The translations under genes and the position numbers were made by a program. From contig NC_079883.1 in NCBI RefSeq assembly GCF_029227915.1, positions 25,978,001-26,042,000 on the forward strand: DNA of 64,000 nucleotides, in the 5' to 3' direction. Positions 45,670 through 58,546 of this stretch are shown in pieces. The number at the start of each line of letters is the position of its first letter. Positions within the stretch are counted from its first letter, which is position 1. The notes beneath the pieces are model-generated. The model worked only from the letters and a program-made list of their open reading frames with translations, ran no database searches and had not been told where the DNA came from. The stretch comes from Hydractinia symbiolongicarpus. Its lineage: Eukaryota; Cnidaria; Hydrozoa; Anthoathecata; Hydractiniidae.

Positions 45670-48039
45670 CCAGTGTATGGTTGAAAATGTCGTACATTTT
45701 TTCATGCTTGAAATACACTTGCTGTTTTAATGGGGTAATTTTGGGGCAAAAATGTTTTTTTCGTTTTCAGTTTACACAGGAAACTTCTCGGTATTAAAAC
45801 AATCAAATTTTTGCTCAGTGGAGTGGATTAAAAGCGTAACTTTGTATTTTTTTATGGCTACAGAGGATTAAGTAGTAATCTGCGCAAAACGTTTGTTTAT
45901 CGAAACAACACGTTAAAAACACACCAATGAGTTGACAATTTTTAACGTGTAGTAATAATTTATTAACAAACGTTTTTTAAAATCCTGCTTAATGAAATAT
46001 TTTTTTCCCAATAATATTTATATATATATATATATATATATATGAAAGCAGAATGTGGATATGTAAATATATTTTTGTGAAAGCCACGACCATGTTCACA
46101 ATGCACTGTATTTTACATACACGCTTTTTATCTAAGTAACATCTAAAAAGTCTTCAAAAAACGAATCTACTTGTAAGTAACATTCAGCCTGTAGTGAGTA
46201 CAGGAATTATAAAAACAGCATTCGTCTGCAAAGTCCTGTGCTAAAAGCCATGTCAGTTTTATACACAACGACTAACATTTTATTCCGATTTATGCTGACT
46301 GAGTAAACACATGAATTTGATCCTTAAATCGTCAACAAGCAACAAGTAAGCAACAAAATATTGTAAAATATTAAAACTTAGCAACATTAAGCCTCAGTCA
46401 AATTTGCGTTGCTTAAAAAAAGCGTGTATGTCATGGAGTTAGCGTGCTTACGCCTCGAGTTTAAACTAATCTTCGCATGTACATGCATTAATAAACCACC
46501 CTGCGTGCCCCGTCAAGTAAATTTTAAAATAATACCGGGGACTTATTTTATGAGGAAAAAGTAAACACCTTTTCTAGAAAGAAGATGATTTTTGCAGTCC
46601 TAGTTTAACTGTTAAATATTGTTTTATAATCTCAAGTAGTGTTTATGTTTCCCTTCTTTGTCACAACAAATTAATTTGATAAACACCCTTCTAAGTGCTC
46701 AGTCGAAAGTATGAAAAGATGATAAGGCGCTCGGGCGGTTAATTAATTTATATTTATAAACGCTGTCTTTCTTAAATACCTCTCAAAAAGTCGCTTTTTA
46801 TTAAAAAAAACGCCCTCTTAAAGAAACGCCCTTTTAAATACGCCCCCTCGATTAAAAAGCTAGTGCATTGCTTTTAAATAAATAAACATCCATAATATTT
46901 ATTCGAGAAAATATGGTATTTGTAGTTTGTGTTCTTGAATCGAATTTTTCGTCTATATTTTGTCTAAATTTTAACTTTTTTTTCGTTTATTTAACAGGTT
47001 TAGATTCTTTGTATTGTTATCTGGTTAACTGTTATTTTCGTCCAGTTTGAAATACTTGTTCTCTGTGATGAATTTAAATCCTTTACAATATATATTATCC
47101 GTTGTATTTGAGAATAACAATTTCTGAATATTCTAACTTTTCATATCGTGTGTGCCAAATTCACCCTCCTGTTTATGAAAGAGATTTTAAACAGCAGGTT
47201 TTACTTTTGGATTAAAAACTTTTACGTGTTTGCGATAACGAGCAAATCGATCAAAACTTTTTTTTCGTTAGAATAGACGCTCGTGTATGATGAGATTTGT
47301 CAATTTTGAAGCCTCCTTTACAGAAGTATTTACTATTTTCCAAAACAACAAAAAGCTGCTCCAGATTTAAAATTTCCTTAGTAAGACTAATAACTGATTG
47401 GTGGAAACTTTCTCTTCAAATTTTTTTAATGTTTTTACTCACGAGCGAAAGCGATAAAAAGCAATGTCGGTTAAAAATCTATCGATCATACCATTTTGAG
47501 TCGAAACCCGCATTCTGTTTATTTGTTTTAAACGACTCTTTTTTCCCATATGTCACTTGCCTACCGTAAGTATGAGACAGCATGAAGTCGTCAATTCTAC
47601 ACAGCCGGTGAATTTGCAGTCGAATGAGTTAGATAAAGGAGTGTTTAAAACGCACGGGTTGCACTTTTTAAGACGTCCGAGGTACGCAACAATTCCAGTC
47701 AGCTTACTACAGGTCGCCAAAGTTTGGGAGGTATGGCCATGCTGGCATCAGCAACAGAGGCATTTTTAAAGAGTTCAGATAACCTAGAATCCTAAGCACT
47801 AACAAGCTGTAAGTTGAACATGGTCATGTGAACTAGATAGAAATATCTTACACAATTACTTGTGCCATCGAACTTCAAAATTTTCGACTCGTTATATTTT
47901 ACGAATGGTTGGAGAGGGGGGCCTGATGTTAAAGTTCGCATTCCCCCGCCCCCGTGAAGAAGCGAAACCGCGATCGGATTCCCATTTCTTGTTAGGCTGT
48001 GAAGCGCGTTTTTCAGAACAAAACAAAGATTTGGATAAA
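45670..48039. other. Intergenic region between ARID4 and the zinc-finger gene
   Basis: Holds an inverted pair (AAAACGTTTGTTTATCGAAA near 45890 and AATTTATTAACAAACGTTTT near 45957), a short (TA)n tract at about 46018-46043, and otherwise AT-rich sequence. A coding-looking stretch at 47569-47790 is listed separately. Confidence 0.4.
47569..47790 (+). CDS. Possible coding exon(s), unknown
   Basis: An open frame from MRQHEVVNSTQPVNLQSNEL continues to LRRPRYATIPVS. The adjacent frame reads YRSPKFGRYGHAGISNRGIF to a stop, as if one base were missing or an intron lay between. Codon use looks coding, but I recognise no family. Confidence 0.2.
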
Positions 48040-51000
48040 ATGGCGGCAATGATGGAGGACGACGAAAGTGCATTAAAAGGACTTCTTAACGTCGGTAATA
48101 TTGTTTTACAACCAGAGAAGATTGAAAGTGCCATTAAAAACACTGTAAGAAATTATCATTTTTTTCTCTATTTTAATTTTTTTTAAAGACCTTAGCATAA
48201 TCTGAAAACGTTCATAACATACAAATGCATATTAAAAAAACTTGAAATTAAACTTAGATTGTATTTTCCTTACTTTTTGTCGTCAGTCATTTTCTCTATT
48301 GCCATGTTAAAATATAAGAGATAAGAGCCGAATACGTTGTAAATAGAACGGGCGTTTTCAGGCAAGTCAGGTGTTTTGAAAATCATTTCAAGTATTTGCC
48401 CTAAAAAACCTGCATAGGCCGGGACAATGCCCAAAAACAAGGAACAGACAAAAATATGATCCAAAAAACTATAAAAATTAAAATAAACTTACTATTACGT
48501 GGTGGCGAAGTTCTTAAAAGAACTGTTTTTGATGGTTTTTGATAAACTTTACTTTATAAATAACTTATATAGCTAGCTATAAACTTTATTAACTCCTTTC
48601 TCTTCAATCGCCTTCTTCCCAACTATTAACCGCATGACGTGTTACAAGGAATTGCATTTCGGGAATGCTCGGGCGAGTTCGGGAAAGTGCGGGCGGTTTC
48701 GGGGGACAACCGGCAATTTTATTCAAAAAGTCGCCGGACTCGCCCTTATATATGAAGGTTTTGCAGCTTATTGTCACCCTCCTTCCCATCCAAGAGGGGT
48801 GTGCTCTTTATGTGAAAGGTAGCCATTCCAGAGGACCCAAGCATTCCATTGGTGTCATTGAAAAAATTTGGGATTTGTTTTTATTTTTTCTTACATTATA
48901 TATATTTCCTAACCATTACAGCTCCCAAAATGTCTTTTTTCTTGCGCTTTTCTGCTGGTATATAATACGGAAGTTACGGAAATTAATTTTTTCGGCTATT
49001 TTCCATTCATCCAAACCATATTTTAATGGGTTTTTTTTCATGCGGAAAATGATTATTTAGCCATCATTTGAAAGCCACCCTCAGGATATTTTTAATTATC
49101 AAACTAATTTCGGTCAAATTCCGGGATATTCAAAATACATACTGTTTAAACTGTTTATCATAAAGATTTGAGAGTGATTCCTATTTTTTTTCCAATGAGC
49201 CTTGTTTCAACAGCTTTAGTAAAACTTCATATTTTGGTGTGCATTAGCTATGAAAGTTACACTGTTTTACAGCCACTCTATCCCAGATTTATGGTCCCCG
49301 TGACTTAATGTCAGATTGCGAAACAAACTACATCAACACCCAAAATTTACTGACTTTGTTGGTCTTTGTGAAAAACTTGTCTATTAATCCTCTAATAAAA
49401 TTTCAACCCTTGTGCTTCCCAGAAATGTAGCCATCAAAATTATTTTAATGTTTGCCTTTTTCCACCAAAATGTGTAAAACTAAATTTTTTCTTGAAAATT
49501 TGCAACTAGAAAACAATGCTCCAAAATATACAAATTTTGCAGATATTTTTGCGAGTTAAAACCGAACAGAATTTTTTTTTGTGAGTTAAGGCTGATGATT
49601 AGCAAATGTAAAAGTTACTGAAAATTAGAGGACATTTTTTATATTTATATAGGTCTTTCCATTTATTTTGCAAATTTTCAGGAGTTAGGGCAAAAATTTC
49701 TTCCTTGAGATTTTTTTTAAACTAAACTTTTTGTGACCCATATTTTGACCCATACACATTTACTTTTGTTAAATCCTTTAAAACAAAAAAAATGTTTTTA
49801 AAAGTTGTTTGTGTATAAAAACAGAATAATTTGCGGTTATTGTGATAATTAACTTTTTCACTTTGAAAAACATTCTTATTGTTAATAAAGAAAGAAAAAA
49901 ATCGATGTTTTGAAATATCAAAAGAAAAATTATTTGATCAAATTTCTCTTTCCCTCCTAATGTGTATGGGGTTATCAATTATTATCTTTAATTCATTACA
50001 TAACACCATTCCCCAGCCTGTTTAATGCATCATAACCAATGTAGTACCACTCACATTGTTACATAATATATTCAATCTTAAGACCTCACCTATTCATTTC
50101 CAATAGTACCAAAAACCTTCATGTAACAGATAATCAGTTAAACTGTGAGTGAACTTGTAAGTCAACAGTCAAGAAATAGATTCAAGATGTAGATCATACA
50201 ATAAAATAATTTGTAGCAAAAATGATCATACCGACCCCCCTCAGTCATTTTTTTGTAATTATTGAATAGCCCCTATGTAATAATTAGACTTGGCAATTAC
50301 ATAATGACACCAAAATTGCAAGTCAGTCCTATTTCCACTGTGATGAATTAACAGTGTACCAAGTTTTATAGGAAAATCATTTGTAGTTTGTGAGTAATCT
50401 ATCAAAATTTAGCTGTGAACACTTTGTACCCCCACCCCAGCCTCTAGATGGTAGAATCGGACCAAACTTCTAACAAAAACACTCCACAGAATGTTTACCT
50501 TCCCTGAGTCAAAAATTTTGAAGTTATTCGTCCATTTAACTACACTTGTTATAAAAAATTGATTTTCAGACCTTGTCCAAAACCTCAATAAAAGGTTTAG
50601 TCATTGTTTACTTGGGTAAAGATTGTATAAACAAATTGTTTGTTTTAAAGTCAAAAAACATTTAAATTCACAAAATTCAATTCCAAGTTTTAGTTGCTAG
50701 GCCTCTGACAAACTATACTTAGGACTTAAATTTGTGCCATGTAAATTGTTATTTAGCTAAATTATTTTCCCAGCAGAATTGTTTAATTTTAGTCCATTTA
50801 TTAGCAATTGGTAAAAATTTTGGCAATTTTGGGGTAATCATTTAAATCTGCTATTGTTTATATGAAAAAAGTGTAATTGTGTTCCTAGGTTTGAAATCAT
50901 TATCTACCAATCACATGGTCAAAATGTTTATGACAATGCCATTGGTTTAGCTTGTGCAAGACTTTTACAAATATAAGATATGGACAGGAAACAAAAATTG

Positions 51001-54000
51001 CAAAACCAGTAGAAAAAAAAATCGTCAGAGCTTTTCTAATGGCTAAAATTTTGTCATTAAAGGATGTACCAAAGGACTCTTGATTCATAATTTTGTGAAA
51101 CGAAGTGATGGTCAATGACTCATTTTGTATGTAAATGGCTTGATGATTAAGCAAAAAATGTAAGCCTGGATTTTGCTTTTTACGAAATTATAGGTACGAG
51201 AGTGTCCAAATAGGGCAAGAAACATGCAAGATATTGTGCTGGAAATATTTGGGTACGAGAATCTTAAGAATTGATGTAGATGAAATAATTGTTCTGCTTT
51301 ATCCTGCTTTTACCTTCATTTGGCAAATGGACAAGTTCATAAATTTTTCAGAAAGTGTTTATGAAAAATAAGAAAAATAAGTTAAAAAAGTAATTTGGTT
51401 TTAGACTTAGCATTATAGTCAGACGTTCCTGAATATGAAGTCCCTGTTTCATAACAGCAATAGTAACATAGTTATTATTGTAGGAACAATAAATTAGTAA
51501 AAAATTAACAAGCACAACATTTTAAAATTGATAAAAAATGCTCTAAACTCCTTATTATGTATTTTGCTTTGAATTTGATGTTTTTAGAAACTTTTTGAGC
51601 AATTTTTAATTCCAGGGCACAAAATTGATAAAAATATGACACTTCAAAGCTACAAAATTGTTAGGTTTTATCAGCTTGTGACCCCAAAACAAAAAGAGAC
51701 AGATAACTATTTTTTGTAATTATTTTATATGAAAATACGGTTAACTAGAACAGTACTGAAATATCCTATGTAAAGCAAAAATGTGATAATTTATTAACAA
51801 ATCTGAATCAGGACTTTCTTCTTTGTAAATACTCCACTTCTAGTTATTTTGTTATCAAATCCTGTCCAGAAGCATTTCAACACTTGCCTTTGTTAAAAAA
51901 TAAACTGCACTCTACATCTGACCATTTAAGCACTCAATACTCAATGTGTCTAACATAACAGTCTAGAAAAACTTAAAAAAGGCAATAATAAAGTAAAGTT
52001 TGGTTGTGTAAATTGTTGTGTAAGATTTTATCATTTTAATACCCCTAAAATTGTTTTTAGGCATTATTAAATAAGACTTAATGCTCTTTACAAAATACAG
52101 GACATCTATCTAAATTAAAAACTGAGTTTCATTTTGACATTTCAATAATTTTTGTGTGTTAAAAATTTATCAGTATATTGTTCAAATACTCTGATAAATT
52201 TATGTCCTGCAATTTTTTTTAGTAGATATACCATTAAAGAGTGCTTTAAATAGGATAAGGACATTGAAAAAACAACCAAAGAATTGATAAATTACTAACA
52301 ATGTTACTTTTTTATCAAAATCATGTACCGCAGCAGGTGTTTTTTGGTATTTTGACTAATTTAGCTTTTGAAGAACAACTTGTCAAAATTTTTGATTTTT
52401 TGCGTGTTCTTTACAAATGAAGGATGCTTAAGGAATGTTTTTAAATCAATAGAAATGTTGCTTAGCAGAACTGTAAACAAATTCTGAGCTCGTCAAAACA
52501 CATGTCAAAAAGTAATTGTGTCAACCCTTGGTTTGTGTGCCAGTCAAGAACTGTTCCCTTTTTTCTAAGGAAATCAAAATAAGCAAACAAGGATGCGTGA
52601 AATAGTGATGCAAAAAAATATGGGCAAGTGAATTTTTCCATGGGCTAACAACTAGTCGTATTAGGTATTGCTAACACTAACCTTGTTTAGAAATTTTTCA
52701 TGTTTTTGTTTTAAGTCCACCTACACAAGTTTTGTTTATAAGCAACATTGGATTTTGGTCAGATGTCAAGTTCCCAATTTTTCATATTCTGCAGTTGCTA
52801 AATTTTTTATATTCTGCAGTTGCTAAAGTAAAAAGGTTTTGAATCTGAAGGTTGCAATAAAGAAGTTATTGTAGTTTGTTTTCTTGGTGGAGTTTTCTTT
52901 CGTTTGTTTTGAAAGTGTGTCTCTTTCTATTTTGCCAACAAATAATTTTTGTGTTGCTTGTGCTTTTATTTGTACACAACTTAAGTTATTGTCAAGTTTT
53001 GAGAAACTCTCAATTCTTTCGTTACAAACGGCATTAAAAAATACTTCGTTTCAAGAAATTTATCAAGCTCCAAAGAAGTACAAAAAAAATTACAATTCGA
53101 TTTTCATTTTTGGCAGATCTTTCTCATCGTCAATCTCCATTTCTTCATCAACGTCGTCGGGGACGTCACCATCTTCGATTTCTTCGTATTCTTCATAACT
53201 TTCTTCAGGTTCTTCTTCTTCTTCTTCTTTTGTTTGCGCGTAACCTCCTTTCATTTTTTTCGGTTGCGACTTGTGCCCTTGTGGTGTGACGATCACAGCA
53301 TCATCATCTTCTACCTCGCGGTCTGGATCTTCGCGACGATGATACTCGTACGGCGCCAATGCGTCTGCAATAGTCTTTGACGTATCTGAAATTTCGTTTT
53401 TATCTCCAGCAAGTTTTTGCCAGAAATTTTCCGCGAACTTCAAAGTACCGCCTATGTCTTGGTATACTTTTAAAAAGTCTTTCTTCTGCAAAACACCATT
53501 GTTGTTACTTTTTATGTTTTCAATTGTGTCAGTTAAATCTTCTGGCAACAATACTGAATATTCGTGATTGTAACTTCCAGCTGGCTCGATAGGAAATAAC
53601 CAGGGATATAACGGTCGAATTTGAGCACGTGTCAAATTCTGAAGGAACTCTGTTGTCATTTTTTCTTTATCTCCACCAGCTATGTCCAGTAAATAAGCGT
53701 ACATGTTCTTAGCTTTTTGGACCATAAGTTCTTTGTTTTTTGCGCCACTTTCGTGTCCTTGGTACACCACCTGGAACGTGCTTCGTTTTGTTACATATCC
53801 GGTTGTTGCGTTGATTAATTGTGGTAAGTCCTGTTTGATCGCAGAAATTTCAGAATTACCCATGGGCATTATTCCGTAGCCTGGATACTGCAAGTCGACA
53901 TCGACTTCTGACAAAGGAATAGAAACCACTTTTTCAGGACATTCGCTGGTATTGATGTTTTTCCGTTCGTTAAACTGGGAGAATAAGAAGGCAATGGCTT

Positions 54001-57000
54001 TGTTAGATTCCCCATACGATTTCACCTGATGCCACATTTGACTTGGTAGGTAGAGACAATCGCCTGCGTTGATTGTTGTAAACTGCCATTCAGGTATTTT
54101 ACCAATATCAGGATATCTTTTAGCATCCACCTAGTGCATGTATAAAGAATGTATGAAGATGAAAATTTTGTGACTCGAAACAAAGAACTTGTAAATATTT
54201 GAAATTACCTTTTCAGGGTTAATTAGAGAGAATCCACCATATCCTGCATCCATTGGTCCTTCCCAACTCTGGTAAACGTAATCGTTATATTTCAGCTCAA
54301 TTAGTTTCCACTCCTTCGTACCATTCACTACACAGTTGACGGTATTAAAAGCATCCTTATGAAGAATGCTGTTTCCCCCCTTTCCTTTCTTTCCTAAGTC
54401 ACTGTTGATCCAGATATCAATTTCGACGTAGTTTGTGAAGAATTCGCCGCACGACATACTGGGCAACACGTGCACGTCATTCCACATGGGTGTGGGCAGA
54501 TCAGAGACGACGTATTTATCTGCACCTTGTCTGTATTCGTTCAAAAATGTCTTTAGGTGATCTCGACCTAAACAAACATCACCGACGGGTATTCTGCCAC
54601 CCTTTTCTTTCTTTCCTTCAAGTCGCATTTCCATATCACCATATCGTTCTGTTAAATATTCATCCGTCCATAATTTGTAAGCAGGCCAGGATTTCACAAC
54701 GTTTCGAAACACGAGGGGTTTCCTTGGAATTACGTACTTCTTTGCAAAGTCTTCCGGTGAAATAATCCCATCAGCGAAAGTTTCGTCGACCTTATTCGCT
54801 TCGATGTGACTGCCTAAAGGCTTCATGTGCCATAGTGGAAGTTCTGAAGCATGCGTTTGCAAGACGAAAAAACCTAACAATGTGACACAACCGTACATGT
54901 TTTCTCTTGTTGAAAACTTGCGTTTTTGTGCTAAGCATGTAGTTTCGCTTCAATTATATATCGGTCGTTACTGAGTCAATTACCCTCAATCGTAGTGTTT
55001 TTAATTTAAACTTTCAAAATCGCGTATTGTTCTTTAGATGGGACAGCAAATTTTTATTGCTCTCCATTGGATTCATATTTCTGTTATATTGGCAAACTTT
55101 AATTTAAGAAATTAAAGTATTTATAAAAAATTTGCTCTCCTTCGTACTTCCTTGTGTGGTTATTATGATGTTAATCTAGTTCTAAATCTTTAAAATAAAT
55201 ATCGCCGAATGCCACTTCCTTTTTTTCCGCAAAAATAAACAAGATATTCAAATATCTAGGAGCACATTTTTTTTAAAAAAAGTTTGAAATCTCCAGGATT
55301 ATTTATATCAAGAAGATTTTTCGTGACGTTTTCAGAGGTTGCCTGACCTTAAAAAAGTATTCGTTTTTCATATCATAAATCTTACTATAGTGTATTCTGA
55401 TTTTTTCATTAAAATTGGAGAAAAGCTAGCAAAATTTAATTCTTGGTTGTTTACAAAATCTTTCAACACCCGTGTAGGAGAACCTCTGAAAAGTTTAAGC
55501 CAGTTAAAATAAACATCTAGAGGAGAGTATTATCAAAAAATGATTAAAGTCCTATTAAAAAGTGCTTTTGTATTTTAGGATGAAACCTGGACATACCTTG
55601 TACGATGGAAAGATATCTGGCTACACGAAGCTCTGTGCATGAATTTTACCGACCTAATTGAAGAGTACTGGCAAGAACAGAAAGGTATAAGTCGTGGCAA
55701 CAAGTATGAGCTGGATGATGTGATAACGCATGAAGAGCAAGCGGCAGGTGAAGATCAGACAGAATTAGAGGCTACGTCAGAAGATCTTGTGGTGCCAGTA
55801 AATCTAGTTGCTAGCGGTAACGATAATGGCGCAACAGAAATGGCTGCCAATGAAATTGAATCGGGCGAAAATTTAGATCAAGTGGTGATGGGTGTAGACT
55901 TCGATGTGAGTTTATCTGAAACGCTGGATGAGGGAAACAGTAAAAGTTTTTTACAAACCATGAACGATGCTTCCGCAGGCGCTATCCACGAGAACGTTAT
56001 CGATAGTAGTTTTAACTATCAATCCAGTGCTACTGTTTCGAAACTTCGGAATGGCGTCATTCTTTCTAAAGCTACTACATCGGCTTCAAAAACATCATCG
56101 AATGTGAAGAAAAAATACAATCCTGTCGAATGTGACGTGTGTCACAAAGTGTTGTCCAGTCGGAACAGTTGGAGGGAACATCGGATTACGATGCATTTAA
56201 AAAACGGGAAATTTCCTTGTGATCAGTGTGATAAACGCTTCACACATAAGCGTGCGTTACTTCTTCATCAAGTGATGCACACCGGCGAACGAAATTATGT
56301 ATGCGAGGAATGCGGCAGCACGCACAAACGCCAGCGTGAGTTGCACTTACATATACGCGACATGCACACGAACACGCAGAACTTTCGTTGCGACGTTTGT
56401 TTTATGTGTTTTAAAATGAAAGGGCAGTTAAAAAAACATTGCTTTACTGAGCATAAAGACACTGTTACTTCTTGCATCGTTTGTAAACATAAACTTACAA
56501 CTCCTTTTTCGATATACACGCATTGCTTGAAACATTACGAGCCGAAAGAGTTTACCTGCGAACAGTGTGGAAAGGCCTTTAAAAGTAAAGCAGTCCTTAA
56601 GAAGCATCTTCCGATACACGATCCAAACAGAAAGCCTTTTAAAGAATGTCCGAAATGCAACAAACTTATATATTCTCGATCACACTACTATGAGCATGTC
56701 CAAAGTCATGACCAGAACACAAATAATTTGATTAAGTTCCAATGTGACTTGTGCGAGTCGTCGTTTCAACATTTGTCAAGTCTGAAAAGACACGCGCTTC
56801 GTCACAGACCAGGAGGAGATTTAGAACATCCTGTAGAGAATCCGTATTTAAACATGCCGGAGAATGAACTTCCGTCATTGTGTTGCCGCGTTTGCCGGAA
56901 GTTATATACATCGACGTCGGGTTATTATGATCACATAAAAAGATGTCCGCAAGGTGTACGCACAATAGAAACTTGTCCTTTGTGTGGTAGAACTTACTCG

Positions 57001-57231
57001 AGTAAAAAAACATTAAGAAGACACATGAGGCAACGTCATGCGGACGAATTTGTTGAAAACGCTGAGCAGCCTAGGCACGAGGTTGTTTGTGAAAATGAAG
57101 GAGAGGTGGACGAAACAGAAGAAATTGCAATTCAAATTATCGCTTTAGCGCCATCTGTCGAAGAGAATGTTGTCATTGAAGGAGAATTTCTTCAAGATGA
57201 CAGTCAAATTATCGAGCACATAGTGCAGTGA
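48040..57231 (+). CDS. Chromo-like domain / ten-zinc-finger protein
   Basis: Two exons, 48040-48144 and 55579-57231, both phase 0 (ACT/GTAAGA donor, TATTTTAG acceptor), giving about 585 residues. Joined, residues about 20-70 resemble a chromo-type fold: PEKIESAIK, then TWTYLVRWKDIWLHEAL and LIEEYWQEQ. An acidic, low-complexity linker follows. From about residue 218 come ten zinc-finger units, nine C2H2 (for example CDQCDKRFTHKRALLLHQVMH, shortened by one in the family core, CEQCGKAFKSKAVLKKH and CPLCGRTYSSKKTLRRH) and one C2HC (CRVCRKLYTSTSGYYDHIKRC, shortened). The role is probably nuclear, sequence-specific chromatin binding; no orthologue is named. The start is the first ATG in a coding-like exon after a GC-richer leader. 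The 7.4-kb intron contains a JmjC gene on the other strand. The exon-1 join rests on phase and fold resemblance. Confidence 0.75.
48145..53085. other. Intron of the zinc-finger gene, left part
   Basis: Long AT-rich, ORF-poor DNA. Between about 49,100 and 52,800 CpG dinucleotides are very rare compared with the flanks. A GC-richer patch at 48,650-48,840 (CGGGCGAGTTCGGGAAAGTG) has no recognised identity. No transposon protein was seen. Confidence 0.45.
48270..48464 (-). CDS. Possible exon of an unknown membrane protein
   Basis: A 64-residue frame with coding-like composition (GFLGQILEMIFKTPDLPENA, RSIYNVFGSYLLYFNMAIEK) ends at TAA, or could leave by AAAAA/GTAAGG. Neighbouring sequence gives no phase-compatible partner exon. 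I do not recognise the family. Confidence 0.25.
   Translation of the reverse strand: MDHIFVCSLFLGIVPAYAGFLGQILEMIFKTPDLPENARSIYNVFGSYLLYFNMAIEKMTDDKK
53090..54898 (-). CDS. Secretory-pathway JmjC (cupin-like) 2-oxoglutarate oxygenase
   Basis: Two exons, 54898-54209 and 54130-53090, around a 78-base intron (AAAAG/GTAATT, TGCACTAG), giving 576 residues. The N-terminus is a signal peptide (MYGCVTLLGFFVLQTHASEL). A JmjC/cupin_8 domain covers about 45-285; the iron ligands are visible as H180-K-D182 (ILHKDAFN) and H264 (LPSQMWHQVK). An EF-hand-like stretch (IKSNNNGVLQKKDF) lies in the middle of the C-terminal half. The protein ends in a strongly acidic tail and the residues KIEL, similar to a KDEL retrieval signal, so the ER lumen is likely. 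Related secreted JmjC enzymes hydroxylate protein side chains; the substrate here is unknown. The gene is intact and nested in the intron of the zinc-finger gene. Confidence 0.85.
54899..55578. promoter_or_regulatory. 5' region of the JmjC gene within the zinc-finger intron
   Basis: Must hold the JmjC promoter. A TATATA-like run (ATTATATATCGG, 54954-54965) lies about 60 bases upstream of its start codon on the minus strand. The zinc-finger exon 2 acceptor closes the region. Confidence 0.35.
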
Positions 57232-58546
57232 GAAGAAAGCAAGATGAGGTTCCGAACGATTTTGTTTCTACGTTACTAATTACTTGTGTGTATTTTTGTT
57301 ATCTTAGCTTTTTTTTTTTAGAGAAATAATTTCCTTTCGTGTAAAAAAAATTTTTTTTGTGGTCACACACGATAGCGAAGTAACCTATGAATTGGGCCCG
57401 TCTGCCCCTACGTCACAGCTTTTCTCTGGATCTGCTCGTTTCTTTGCATAAAGTTAATAAATGCTGGTGGCATTTCTGGATTTTGGAAAAAAAAACTAAT
57501 GTCACCATTTTGGGGATAAATGCAAAAATTTACAGTACAGCTCATTATCTACAAATTTTATTTGTTTCCTAATCCAGGGAAAATCTTGTTGCAAGGCAAC
57601 GAACCTAAAACAGCCAAAAATTAGCTAAAAAGATTTAGATTCTGGTTCTGAATTGGCATTTTGTATAACATGGGTAAATACTTCTGGGCAGAATGGTTCA
57701 AAATCCTGTGACACCCATTTCTGATAACAATTGGAATGTGGGAATTGCCAATTTGTTGTACTCATCTACTATCCCATTGAAATGTCGGTATTTTTATAAT
57801 AAAGGGACGCAGAGACTACCGACACACTTGGTTCGTTTAAAATTGCAACTAGCTACTTCTTTGAAAAAATAAAGTAAACATACAAGCACGTGAAAACAAA
57901 TTAACATAACAATACAGAAGATGAACTGGCCAATCACATTAATAAGAAAACAATACTATAAAACATATATACAGCATCAACCAATCAAAGTGAGTCTTGA
58001 ACTCCTGCAACTCATTTTGCTGCACGCACTCTCTTACTCTCCGAAAATTGTACGCCAATATTCAGTTTTGTCAACTCCGTGTCGTTGTGTCATAAAAATG
58101 ACCTGAGGACAAAACACACCTTTTTTGTCAGAAACTTTGGGAGAAAGTTAAGGGGAAACCTTGTTTTTTGCAAGTGTCGCAGAAATAATAATGTGGGAAA
58201 AGGAACTCAAAGTTTTGATGCATTTTAAGATTTTTCAAAACAGTTCCAATCAATCAGTCAATCAATCAAAAAGTTCGTAACAATAAGATGGCCTTGGGCA
58301 TAGAAAAAGCCTGGAAGAAGTAGCATTTTTAAAGAAAAAACAAACAGAAGACCCATCTTCCTGAAATGATTAAAATTTAATGATATCATCGTATAAGAAA
58401 TCACAGTTGACAATTTAAAACATTCAGTTTTCACTTCACTGTTCTCGTTCAAATTAATTTTTCATACTATCATGAGATTTAAATGAAGAACGAAGAAAAC
58501 CTAAAAAGTTAAGTTGATTTTGTACACAAACATCTACCCTAAAAGA
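57232..58546. other. Intergenic region, no gene recognised
   Basis: 3' end of the zinc-finger gene and upstream of the EF-hand gene. AT-rich with scattered short ORFs; no repeat family identified. Confidence 0.4.

Noticed and set aside
48634-49060. Overlapping ORFs in a GC-richer patch
   Set aside because: No conserved motif or splice pairing; both strands are equally open, suggesting a repeat.
53377-54765. Plus-strand ORFs within the JmjC gene
   Set aside because: Antisense to a clearly conserved gene; no signatures.
56295-57013. Cys-rich minus-strand ORFs
   Set aside because: They are antisense shadows of the zinc-finger array.
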